Assembly (NCBI GenBank): GCA_947378615.1
Contig: CANCKV010000246.1
Coordinates: 1-5,844, forward strand
Length of the DNA stretch: 5,844 bases
Source of the DNA: Chitinophagaceae bacterium
GTDB lineage: Bacteria; Bacteroidota; Bacteroidia; Chitinophagales; Chitinophagaceae
Direction of reading: 5' to 3'
Made by a program: the position numbers and the translations under genes. The notes below the pieces were generated by a model that was not told the DNA's origin, ran no database searches, and was given only the letters and a program-made list of their open reading frames with translations. Below, one piece after another: positions 1 through 5,753 of this stretch (position 1 is the stretch's first letter; each line of letters opens with the position of its first letter).

Positions 1-1
1 T

Positions 2-34
2 ATAAAAAAGCTAGAAGAAAAAGGTAAAGGTTGA
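2..34 (+). CDS. possible 3' end of an upstream gene (partial)
   Basis: From the window edge, one plus-strand frame reads IKKLEEKGKG and then stops at TGA (32-34). The other two plus frames stop earlier, at 3-5 and 25-27. A lysine- and glutamate-rich tail is common at the C-terminus of bacterial proteins, so this may be the last ten codons of a gene lying to the left. Nothing here identifies the protein, and ten codons are too few to prove coding. If it is real, the upstream gene is co-directional with ispE and about 110 bp away. Confidence 0.3.
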   Translation: MKKLEEKGKG

Positions 35-95
35 CATTAGTAAATATATGCTTTTTTTTGGGGGTGGGGCAAGAATAGCTTATTTCCAATAGCTT

Positions 96-136
96 AATTA
101 TCAATTATCCTTTTTCAGTTAAAAATTATCAATTAT
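96..136. repeat. 13-bp direct repeat upstream of ispE
   Basis: AATTATCAATTAT occurs exactly at 96-108 and again at 124-136, 28 bp apart start to start. The second copy ends 7 bp before the ispE start codon. Each copy is itself two ATTAT words joined by CA. Such low-complexity words are typical of AT-rich Bacteroidota spacers. They could be slippage products or could keep the start region unstructured. No binding protein can be named. Confidence 0.6.
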
Positions 137-143
137 TTGTATT

Positions 144-971
144 ATGGTAGTATTTCCCAATTGCAAAATTAATTTAGGTCTCAATATCATCAACAAACGT
201 GTAGATGGTTACCACAATTTAGAAACAGTATTTTTTCCAATTGGCATCAAGGATGCTTTGGAAATAACAAAAGACACTAAACAAAATCCCTATTTTGTCA
301 GCTTTTCTCAATCAGGGTTATCCATTGATGGAGAAATCATGAATAATATTTGCGTCAAAGCTTATCATCTTCTAAAAAGAAACTATCCACAATTACCGTC
401 CATTTCAATGCACCTTCATAAGGTGATTCCAATGGGTGCAGGTCTTGGAGGTGGAAGTGCTGATGGTGCCTTTGCTTTGAAATTATTAACAGATTTATTT
501 CACTTGCCAATTTCTTCACAAGAGCTGATTGAATTTGCACTACAATTAGGGTCAGACTGTCCTTTTTTCATTCTCAATAAGCCTTGCTTTGCTACAGGAA
601 GGGGCGAAGTAATGAACGAAATTGAATTGGATTTATCTGCCTATAAATTTGTTATTGTTAATCCAAACATTCATATCAATACTGCATGGGCCTTTAGTAA
701 GATAACTCCTCAACGACCTACAAGATTTATTATTGACATCATACATCAACAAGTCAATACTTGGAAGGATTTATTAATAAATGACTTTGAAGCCCCTGCC
801 ATCTTACTTCATCCAGAAATTGGAACTATTAAAGAAGAATTATATAATTTAGGTGCGGTATATAGCAGCATGACTGGAACAGGTAGCACTGTATTTGGTA
901 TTTTTGAAAAGAATAATAACGTCAAACTCAATTTTTCAGAAAAATACTTCACTTCAATTGAAAATGGATAA
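144..971 (+). CDS. ispE: 4-(cytidine 5'-diphospho)-2-C-methyl-D-erythritol kinase
   Basis: This is a cytoplasmic GHMP-family kinase that phosphorylates CDP-methylerythritol with ATP in the MEP route to isoprenoid precursors. All three GHMP motifs are visible in the 275 residues. Motif 1 is the substrate-side segment PNCKINLGLNI...RVDGYH (residues 5-24) with catalytic Lys8. Motif 2 is the ATP-binding loop PMGAGLGGGSADGA (96-109). Motif 3 is MTGTGSTVFGIF (243-254). Asp138 in GSDCPFF is the expected catalytic base. The length is normal for IspE. The ATG start puts the first motif at residue 5, as is usual for the family, and no Shine-Dalgarno sequence is seen, as expected in Bacteroidota. It ends in a tandem TAA-TAG stop. 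The following aminotransferase starts 164 bp downstream, so co-transcription is uncertain. The assignment is firm. Confidence 0.96.
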   Translation: MVVFPNCKINLGLNIINKRVDGYHNLETVFFPIGIKDALEITKDTKQNPYFVSFSQSGLSIDGEIMNNICVKAYHLLKRNYPQLPSISMHLHKVIPMGAGLGGGSADGAFALKLLTDLFHLPISSQELIEFALQLGSDCPFFILNKPCFATGRGEVMNEIELDLSAYKFVIVNPNIHINTAWAFSKITPQRPTRFIIDIIHQQVNTWKDLLINDFEAPAILLHPEIGTIKEELYNLGAVYSSMTGTGSTVFGIFEKNNNVKLNFSEKYFTSIENG

Positions 972-984
972 TAGGTATTTAATA

Positions 985-1059
985 ATGCAACTTTGTTTGT
1001 TTTTCAAAAGCTTTTTGTTCCCTAACTTCTTTGTTTCGTATTTTGAAGCATTAAAATAG
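985..1059 (+). CDS. candidate phenylalanine-rich leader peptide (24 codons)
   Basis: An ATG-initiated frame in the leader of the aminotransferase encodes 24 residues, of which seven are Phe and one is Tyr (two FF pairs), ending in TAG. Regulatory leader peptides rich in the end-product amino acid are known upstream of Phe operons in enterobacteria, and the genes downstream here belong to aromatic amino acid synthesis. A GC-rich hairpin follows 20 bp after the stop. Against this, the DNA is T-rich and TTT/TTC codons arise easily by chance. The hairpin also lacks a run of T, so it is not a standard terminator. I treat this as a hypothesis, not a proven gene. Confidence 0.2.
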   Translation: MQLCLFFKSFLFPNFFVSYFEALK

Positions 1060-1079
1060 TTTTCTTTGCAACCTTTTCA

Positions 1080-1101
1080 GCCCGAAAATAATTAATCGGG
1101 C
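1080..1101 (+). promoter_or_regulatory. GC-rich hairpin in the aminotransferase leader
   Basis: GCCCGA (1080-1085) and TCGGGC (1096-1101) form a perfect 6-bp stem around a 10-nt A/T loop. A GC-rich stem stands out strongly in this AT-rich spacer. It lies 34 bp before the aminotransferase ATG. The next bases are AAGTAAGTAAC, with no T run on either strand, so it is not a classical intrinsic terminator. It could be an mRNA structure or an operator. Confidence 0.45.
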
Positions 1102-1135
1102 AAGTAAGTAACATTTCAAGTAATAAAATTTTCAA

Positions 1136-2323
1136 ATGAGTACAGAAACTCAGCAAGCAAGTATTCAAGTAAAAACGGCTAAACGTCTTGACGGTATTGG
1201 CGAATATTATTTTTCTACGAAGCTTAGAGAGATTGATGAGTTGAATAAACAAGGGAAAAACATTATCAACCTTGGGATAGGTAGTCCCGATCTCCCCCCA
1301 CATCCTGATGTCATCAAAGTTTTGCAGGAAGAAAGTGCTAAACCAAATGTACATGGCTACCAATCATATAAGGGGTCTCCAATTTTAAGAAAGGCAATCA
1401 GTGATTGGTATTTCAAGTGGTATGGAGTTGAAGTAAACCCTGATTCAGAAATCCTTCCGCTGATTGGAAGTAAGGAAGGTATCATGCACATTTGCATGAC
1501 TTATTTGGACGAAGGAGATGCAGCATTGGTTCCTAACCCTGGTTATCCTACTTATCGTAGTGCAGTAAAATTGTCGGGAGGAACCTGCATAGATTATGAA
1601 CTAACGGAAGAAAATAATTGGCAACCAAATTTCAAAGCACTTGAAACCTTGGATTTATCGAAAGTAAAGTTGCTTTTTGTCAATTATCCCCACATGCCTA
1701 CAGGTCAATTGCCTGATTTGGAAATATTGAAACAATTGATTGAGTTTGCTCGTAAACATAATATCTTGATTGTTCATGACAATCCTTACAGTTTTATTTT
1801 GAATGAAAACCCTTTGAGTCTTTTGAGTATTGAAGGGGCAAAAGAGGTCGTTCTTGAACTAAACTCACTTAGCAAGAGTTCTAATATGGCAGGATGGCGT
1901 TTAGGAATGTTAGTTGCAGCAAAAGAACGCATTGATGAAGTGTTACGGTTTAAAAGCAATATGGACAGCGGAATGTTTTTACCCCTTCAATTGGCTGCAG
2001 CCACTGCTTTAGGGCTAGACAAGGGTTGGTACGACAGCATTAATGCCATCTATAGAGAAAGAAGAGAAAAGGTTTTTGAATTGTTGGATATTCTCAATTG
2101 TGTGTATTCTAAAAATCAGGTAGGACTTTTTGTTTGGGCTAAAATTCCAGCAAATTACAAAGACGGCTACACACTATGCGATGAAGTGTTGTATAAAAGC
2201 AATGTATTCATCACACCCGGTGGAATTTTCGGAGAAGCGGGAGTTGGTTTTGTAAGGGTAAGTCTATGTGGAAGCATTGAGCGGTTTGATGAAGCAATAA
2301 AAAGAATTAAGAATTATGAGTGA
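1136..2323 (+). CDS. PLP-dependent class I/II aminotransferase, probably aromatic or aspartate type
   Basis: A 395-residue fold-type I aminotransferase of the AspC/DapL-like group (COG0436). Visible landmarks in order: the N-terminal INLGIGSPDLPP (residues 44-55); GSKEGI (111-116), which contacts the cofactor phosphate; Tyr137 and Tyr140 in NPGYPTY; Asn183 in NYPHMPTG; Asp215 in HDNPYS, which pairs with the pyridine nitrogen; the Schiff-base lysine Lys247 in SLSKSSNMAGWRLG; and Arg374 in FVRVSLCG, which binds the substrate carboxylate. Length and motifs are complete. The family covers aspartate, aromatic and LL-diaminopimelate aminotransferases, and motifs alone do not fix the substrate. Its neighbour tyrA suggests it makes tyrosine and perhaps phenylalanine from the 2-oxo acids, which is inference. 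It ends with tandem TGA-TAA, and the stop lies inside a long hairpin shared with the spacer before tyrA. Confidence 0.93.
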   Translation: MSTETQQASIQVKTAKRLDGIGEYYFSTKLREIDELNKQGKNIINLGIGSPDLPPHPDVIKVLQEESAKPNVHGYQSYKGSPILRKAISDWYFKWYGVEVNPDSEILPLIGSKEGIMHICMTYLDEGDAALVPNPGYPTYRSAVKLSGGTCIDYELTEENNWQPNFKALETLDLSKVKLLFVNYPHMPTGQLPDLEILKQLIEFARKHNILIVHDNPYSFILNENPLSLLSIEGAKEVVLELNSLSKSSNMAGWRLGMLVAAKERIDEVLRFKSNMDSGMFLPLQLAAATALGLDKGWYDSINAIYRERREKVFELLDILNCVYSKNQVGLFVWAKIPANYKDGYTLCDEVLYKSNVFITPGGIFGEAGVGFVRVSLCGSIERFDEAIKRIKNYE

Positions 2324-2380
2324 TAAGTGATGAGTTTTAGTTCTTGATTTCAAGGACTCATCACTCATTATTCATCATTC
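2311..2380. repeat. long imperfect inverted repeat between aminotransferase and tyrA
   Basis: Bases 2311-2335 pair with 2356-2380. The inner 10 bp (AGTGATGAGT, 2326-2335, with ACTCATCACT, 2356-2365) is perfect. The outer 15 positions have 2 mismatches and 2 G-U pairs. The 20-base loop carries its own small hairpin, CTTGA-TT-TCAAG (2343-2354). The left arm includes the last codons and the TGA stop of the aminotransferase, and the right arm ends 17 bp before the tyrA ATG. No T run follows; the next stretch is A-rich. It may act as mRNA structure that tunes tyrA expression or protects the upstream message, or it may be a neutral product of near-repeat expansion. Confidence 0.7.
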
Positions 2381-2397
2381 ATAACTAAAAAAAAGTT

Positions 2398-3240
2398 ATG
2401 ACGGTTACTATTGTTGGGGTGGGGCTAATCAGTGGTTCTTTTGCCCTTGGATTGAAGGATAATGGTTTTGCAAAACATATAATTGGTGTCAGTCGTACAC
2501 CTACGAGTGCTGCACGTGCTGTAGAATTAGGTATCATTGACGAGGCATTGCCTTTAATGGATGCTATCAAAAAGAGTGATTTCATCTATGTGGCGATTCC
2601 TGTAGATGCTACGATTCCTATTCTTGAAACTATCCTCGATAATATTACTGACAAACAATTTGTAGCTGATGCTGGTTCAACCAAATTTGCCATGTGCGCC
2701 GCAGTAGCTAATCATCCGATGCGTCATCGTTTTGTAGCTACTCATCCAATGTGGGGTACTGAATATAGTGGTCCCGAAGCGGCTGTTAGGGATGCCTTTA
2801 GAGGCAGGGCCTGTGTGATATGTGAGAAAGAAAAAAGTGACAAGGATATTGTAGATACGATTGAAAATATTTACAAGACTTTCGGCATGAACATGATTTA
2901 TATGGATGCTGATGCCCACGACATGCACGCTGCCTACATCAGTCATATTTCCCATATCACCTCATTTGCTTTGGCTAATACAGTTTTGGAAAAAGAAAAA
3001 GAAGAGAATACCATCTTTGATTTGGCAGGAGGTGGTTTTGAAAGCACTGTCCGTTTGGCAAAGAGTAGTCCTGCAATGTGGGCACCTATCTTCATGCAAA
3101 ACAGGGACAATGTTCTAGATGTACTCAATGAGCATATCACACAATTGCGAAAGTTCAAAGCTTGTCTTGAAAAGGAAAATATTGAATACTTACAAGAATT
3201 AATGGAAAATGCAAATAAAATAAAGAGGATACTGAAATAA
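2398..3240 (+). CDS. tyrA: prephenate dehydrogenase
   Basis: TyrA oxidatively decarboxylates prephenate to 4-hydroxyphenylpyruvate with NAD(P), the step committed to tyrosine. The 280 residues begin directly with the Rossmann strand and glycine loop TIVGVGLISGS (4-14). The family's usual second GG is read here as SG. Next come AIPVD (66-70), DAGSTK (91-96), the active-site block THPMWGTEYSGPE (115-127) with His116, the ISHISH segment (181-186) that supplies family-conserved histidines, and the helical-domain signature TVRLAKSSPAMW (217-228). There is no fused chorismate mutase or ACT domain, so feedback control by tyrosine through ACT is not evident. The start is fixed by an in-frame TAA at 2386-2388. 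It lies 74 bp after the aminotransferase on the same strand, probably in one transcript. No DAHP synthase or prephenate dehydratase gene follows. Confidence 0.94.
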   Translation: MTVTIVGVGLISGSFALGLKDNGFAKHIIGVSRTPTSAARAVELGIIDEALPLMDAIKKSDFIYVAIPVDATIPILETILDNITDKQFVADAGSTKFAMCAAVANHPMRHRFVATHPMWGTEYSGPEAAVRDAFRGRACVICEKEKSDKDIVDTIENIYKTFGMNMIYMDADAHDMHAAYISHISHITSFALANTVLEKEKEENTIFDLAGGGFESTVRLAKSSPAMWAPIFMQNRDNVLDVLNEHITQLRKFKACLEKENIEYLQELMENANKIKRILK

Positions 3241-3387
3241 TTACAAAATATTTTACAACAAATATTAGCTAATGGTTCCATAAAGAGAGCTTATTTCCAA
3301 CTTTGGAATACATAAAATAGAATGAATTGGGATTTATAGAAATAACAAAAGCCTAGACTACACCTTGATTTCGATTCCTTTTATGTA

Positions 3388-3534
3388 ATGAAACTACAAT
3401 TAGAAAAAACAATATTCATCTATGTCAGACTTTTTGTCAATAAATATCAAAGGGAGGCCTATGTTCGAATTCACGCTATCTATGTTCAAAGGAACGTAAA
3501 CTTATTTGAAGAGAGAGCAACTAATTCCAAGTAA
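3388..3534 (+). CDS. 48-codon reading frame, unknown, possibly a small protein or remnant
   Basis: An ATG frame beginning MKLQLEKTIFIYVRLF and ending in TAA at 3532-3534 encodes 48 residues. The product would be basic and rich in aromatic and beta-branched residues, with a loose internal echo (AYVRIHA, then IYVQRN) that mirrors the DNA repeat CTATGTTC. There is no recognised domain, signal peptide or membrane segment. The frame runs into the first two units of a 20-bp repeat array, which also supplies its stop. It could be a small gene, the decayed end of a larger one, or chance. I do not recognise it. Confidence 0.22.
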   Translation: MKLQLEKTIFIYVRLFVNKYQREAYVRIHAIYVQRNVNLFEERATNSK

Positions 3535-3579
3535 CTACAACTAATTTGATAAGAAAGTAACTAATTTGAATTATTCAGT
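3500..3579. repeat. four-unit array of ACTAATTTGAA-like words with exact 20-bp period
   Basis: The words start at 3500 (ACTTATTTGAA), 3520 (ACTAATTCCAA), 3540 (ACTAATTTGAT) and 3560 (ACTAATTTGAA), each exactly 20 bp after the last. The 11-bp cores differ by one or two bases, while the 9-bp linkers are unrelated. This layout of conserved core and free linker is seen in iterons and operator arrays, where about two helical turns put all sites on one face. It can also be a decayed tandem duplication. A related word, CTATGTTCRAA, precedes it at 3459 and 3480, 21 bp apart, so the rhythm may start earlier. Confidence 0.6.
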
Positions 3580-3647
3580 AGTTTGAGATACAATTGAAAT
3601 AAGAGTGCGTAAATTATATATTACACAAAAAGAAACGCTATATATTA

Positions 3648-5009
3648 TTAATTCAATGATTTCAACTTCTCCAATATTTTGACCATTGCCAAGGTATCTA
3701 ATTGGCAATATTCCAACAATGCAGTCCTTATTTCTAGTATTGTATCTGAGTCCTGATTCTTATTTAGATTATAAAAAACTGAACTCGCCTCTCCACCATC
3801 CCCTATCAACAAATTATCATAACTCAATTCAGGAATTAATGCTGGTAAAACTTGTTTTATTGAATAAGAACCCTCCATCTCAGGCAAATAATAATGTTTT
3901 TTTCTAAATGGACTCATCAAATCAACTAAGCGTTCTTGTAGAGCAGAGATAGCTGATTCATAGAGTGGAAATTGCTCTTTTAACTCCCTTAATCTAGTAT
4001 TTTCAAAAGCCTTATTATAAACTACTATGCTCCCCTCATTTCCTAAAGACTCAAGTAATGTTTCTACAAAAATCAACAAGTCACTCTCCTTACTCTCAGC
4101 GAGATATTCTTTATGTGTTACTTCACTATCTACTGAATTTTGAATATGCAATGAAAACTGAAATGGCATTTGCCTGTAAGGCCATTGTCCATCTTGCTCA
4201 GGAACCGGGGTAATCCAAGTTTCAAAGTCGAGAAAATATAAGGGATACTTTAGCGTTTGCACAAAATCGTTAATAGCTTCCTTATCAATAATAGATTGTC
4301 CATAATCAAGTATTTCAGCAATAGAACCTCCCCCACAATAGCCTTTAAAATCACATGCATACGGTATATTACAATGTGGCCCGATTTCAATATTAGGGAG
4401 TTCCTTAGTCTTCAACATATTCTTTAGTTCCAATATCTTTGAAGAAATACCTTCCTGTCTCATTTTGACATCTTCGATTACAGATGTGGGCGTAAATAAT
4501 TGTTGTAAGTCCAAATCACCTTTTCGAATATATTTATTATTCAAGTGAAGGATAAAAATGTCTTCTAATTCAATACCAGAATTTGTAATAACATGATATT
4601 GTAGGGCAGCATCCTGCAAATAAGGTTCCTTTACTCCAGTACTACTTTTCACTTCATAGGCATACCATTTATCTTTACGTTTTACCATGATATCCATAGC
4701 AGCTAGCACACCATTAAATTGAAATGCGGCTTCATAAATAACCTTAGCACCCCTTGCTATGAGCATGGCAGTATCATAAACCGATTGCTGATAATGAAAA
4801 GCATCAACAGGAGAGGCATCAATACCCCCATAAAATCTTTTTTGAGCAAGCAATCCTACATCAGTGCCACTCTGAAATAAGGCAGTTTGAACTGCCTCCT
4901 CCTCATCTCTTTCAGAAGGATTAAACTTATGTAACCACAATCTTTTCAGGCATTGATTGCCATACATAAAAGTAGATTTGGATAAAATGTGCCTTTCAGG
5001 AAGTGACAT
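3648..5009 (-). CDS. DUF2779 protein: Cas4-like PD-(D/E)XK domain plus DEDD exonuclease-like domain
   Basis: The 453-residue protein appears to have two nuclease-like halves. The N-terminal half resembles Cas4/RecB nucleases: LSKSTFMYGNQCLKRLWL with Cys20 (9-26), GTDVGLLAQKRF (48-59), Asp106 in AAMDIMV, Glu119 and Lys121 in YEVKSS, and the following Gln/Tyr helix (132-138). Three cysteines follow in HC-x5-C-x5-C spacing (Cys213, Cys219, Cys225), which with Cys20 could hold a 4Fe-4S cluster as in Cas4 and AddB. The C-terminal half has YFLDFETW (Asp261, Glu263), VVYNKAFENTRL (330-340), LVDLMSPF (Asp363), and YCQLD (Tyr434, Asp438), resembling Exo I-III of DEDDy exonucleases. A Glu stands where Exo II usually has Asp. 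The match to DUF2779 is from memory of the family. The biological role is unknown; DNA repair or processing is inference. No Cas1/Cas2 or CRISPR array is nearby. The ATG start is 54 bp downstream of the CAP gene. Confidence 0.85.
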   Translation of the reverse strand: MSLPERHILSKSTFMYGNQCLKRLWLHKFNPSERDEEEAVQTALFQSGTDVGLLAQKRFYGGIDASPVDAFHYQQSVYDTAMLIARGAKVIYEAAFQFNGVLAAMDIMVKRKDKWYAYEVKSSTGVKEPYLQDAALQYHVITNSGIELEDIFILHLNNKYIRKGDLDLQQLFTPTSVIEDVKMRQEGISSKILELKNMLKTKELPNIEIGPHCNIPYACDFKGYCGGGSIAEILDYGQSIIDKEAINDFVQTLKYPLYFLDFETWITPVPEQDGQWPYRQMPFQFSLHIQNSVDSEVTHKEYLAESKESDLLIFVETLLESLGNEGSIVVYNKAFENTRLRELKEQFPLYESAISALQERLVDLMSPFRKKHYYLPEMEGSYSIKQVLPALIPELSYDNLLIGDGGEASSVFYNLNKNQDSDTILEIRTALLEYCQLDTLAMVKILEKLKSLN

Positions 5010-5063
5010 AAAAAAAGGTTTAAAGAATTATTTAAGTAATAAATTTCTAAAAAGATGTTTTGA

Positions 5064-5717
5064 TTACCAAATCATATCCGCTACAGCACAAATCCGATAA
5101 GTAGTATGACTATGAACACTTACCCCAATTTTGGTATATTCTGGATTCAAGCAATTAATCCGATGTCCTAGACTTGGGACTTTATCATCAATCAGCCACT
5201 GAAGTGCTATTTCCAAACCATTATCCATTCCATAAGAACAGCATTCTGCAAAATTCCCTTTTGGGCAATTTATTCGAGTATGACCAAATATCCCATTTTC
5301 GCCCGATTCGATAGCAAAACATTTTGCATTCTGATAGGCGGCAGAATCAAATACTAATGCAGACATACTCTTCATTGAGTTCAGTGCTATTATCAAAGAT
5401 GATTTGTAGGTAGAATTTTTAGCGAAGTATCCTAACCTAGCCCCTCCTGTATAATCTTTCACTTCAATAGAAGCAAACTTTTTAGGATAGAGTCTTGCTA
5501 GATTAACATACAGAATTGTTTCCTTTTCCTCTTTGGTTAAAAAACTTAAAGCCGTAGCAGTATTAGCAGATTCAATTTGTTGTTGTGTCCAATTACTATT
5601 AATTGTATTGGTAGTTAATGGTACTGAATTAGCCGATGAATGCTGAGCGTTCAAAAGACAAGCATTCATAAGAACTAAAACAAATGCAATAACAAATTGA
5701 AATAAATATTTTCCCAT
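5064..5717 (-). CDS. exported CAP (SCP/PR-1-like) domain protein
   Basis: A 217-residue protein with a secretion signal: Lys3, a hydrophobic core (about residues 5-19), then LLNA/QHSS, a likely signal peptidase I site near residue 24. Cys20 in LMNAC is a poor lipobox, so a lipoprotein is less likely. After a Ser/Thr/Asn-rich linker (27-48) comes a CAP domain: helix ETILYVNLARLYPKKF (66-81), His146 in FGHTR, Glu158 in AECCSYG, QWLIDD (173-178), His185 in LGHRINC, and IGVSVH (197-202). These match the CAP cavity residues. Six cysteines in the mature part suggest disulfides outside the cytoplasm. I chose the ATG at 5717: the longer frame needs a TTG at 5747, which falls at the predicted transcription start and adds ten residues before the signal. 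Substrate or partner is unknown; bacterial CAP proteins are mostly uncharacterised. Confidence 0.85.
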   Translation of the reverse strand: MGKYLFQFVIAFVLVLMNACLLNAQHSSANSVPLTTNTINSNWTQQQIESANTATALSFLTKEEKETILYVNLARLYPKKFASIEVKDYTGGARLGYFAKNSTYKSSLIIALNSMKSMSALVFDSAAYQNAKCFAIESGENGIFGHTRINCPKGNFAECCSYGMDNGLEIALQWLIDDKVPSLGHRINCLNPEYTKIGVSVHSHTTYRICAVADMIW

Positions 5718-5753
5718 AAGTAAGAAAGTTAATAAATGAGTTGGCAAAAAGGC

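Larger units (their letters stand above)
3241..3647. other. 407-bp spacer between convergent tyrA and DUF2779 genes
   Basis: This stretch separates two genes that point toward each other. It contains small palindromes just after tyrA (AAAATATTTT at 3245-3254, ATTAGCTAAT at 3264-3273) and a tight hairpin, TTCCAA-CT-TTGGAA (3295-3308). It also holds a 48-codon reading frame (3388-3534), a periodic repeat array (3500-3579), and two copies of TATATATTA (3615-3623, 3639-3647) just beyond the DUF2779 stop. I see no clear T-tailed intrinsic terminator for either gene. GCGT (3607-3610) and ACGC (3635-3638) could form only a weak stem. Confidence 0.6.

Noticed and set aside
31..50. TTGACA followed by TATATG upstream of ispE as a promoter
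   Set aside because: The spacing is only 8 bp, too short for a sigma factor, and the TTGACA overlaps the possible end of an upstream gene.
899..906. TATTTTTG match to the Bacteroidota -7 element inside ispE
   Set aside because: No TTG at the expected -33 spacing, and it lies in coding DNA more than 200 bp from the next start.
1022..1363. 113-codon minus-strand frame across the aminotransferase leader and 5' end
   Set aside because: It lies largely antisense to a well-supported aminotransferase, shows no recognisable domain, and its composition reflects the complement of the real gene.
2416..2425. GGGGTGGGGC shared with the G-rich tract at 61-70
   Set aside because: Within tyrA it encodes the glycine loop VGVG, so the match is coincidental.
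2677..2955. 92-codon minus-strand frame within tyrA
   Set aside because: It is a shadow of the conserved catalytic region of tyrA.
2943..3281. 112-codon minus-strand frame antisense to the end of tyrA
   Set aside because: The tyrA frame carries conserved motifs throughout this stretch. The antisense product has no family features.
3288..3300. AGCTTATTTCCAA shared with 77-89
   Set aside because: A single exact 13-bp match between two AT-rich spacers is within chance for a window this size, and the flanks do not match.
3500..3579. CRISPR array
   Set aside because: The unit is only 20 bp with an 11-bp imperfect core, far shorter than CRISPR repeats and spacers, and no cas gene other than the distant Cas4-like resemblance is present.
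3686..3907. 73-codon plus-strand frame within the DUF2779 gene
   Set aside because: It is antisense to the conserved C-terminal nuclease-like domain and has no features of its own.
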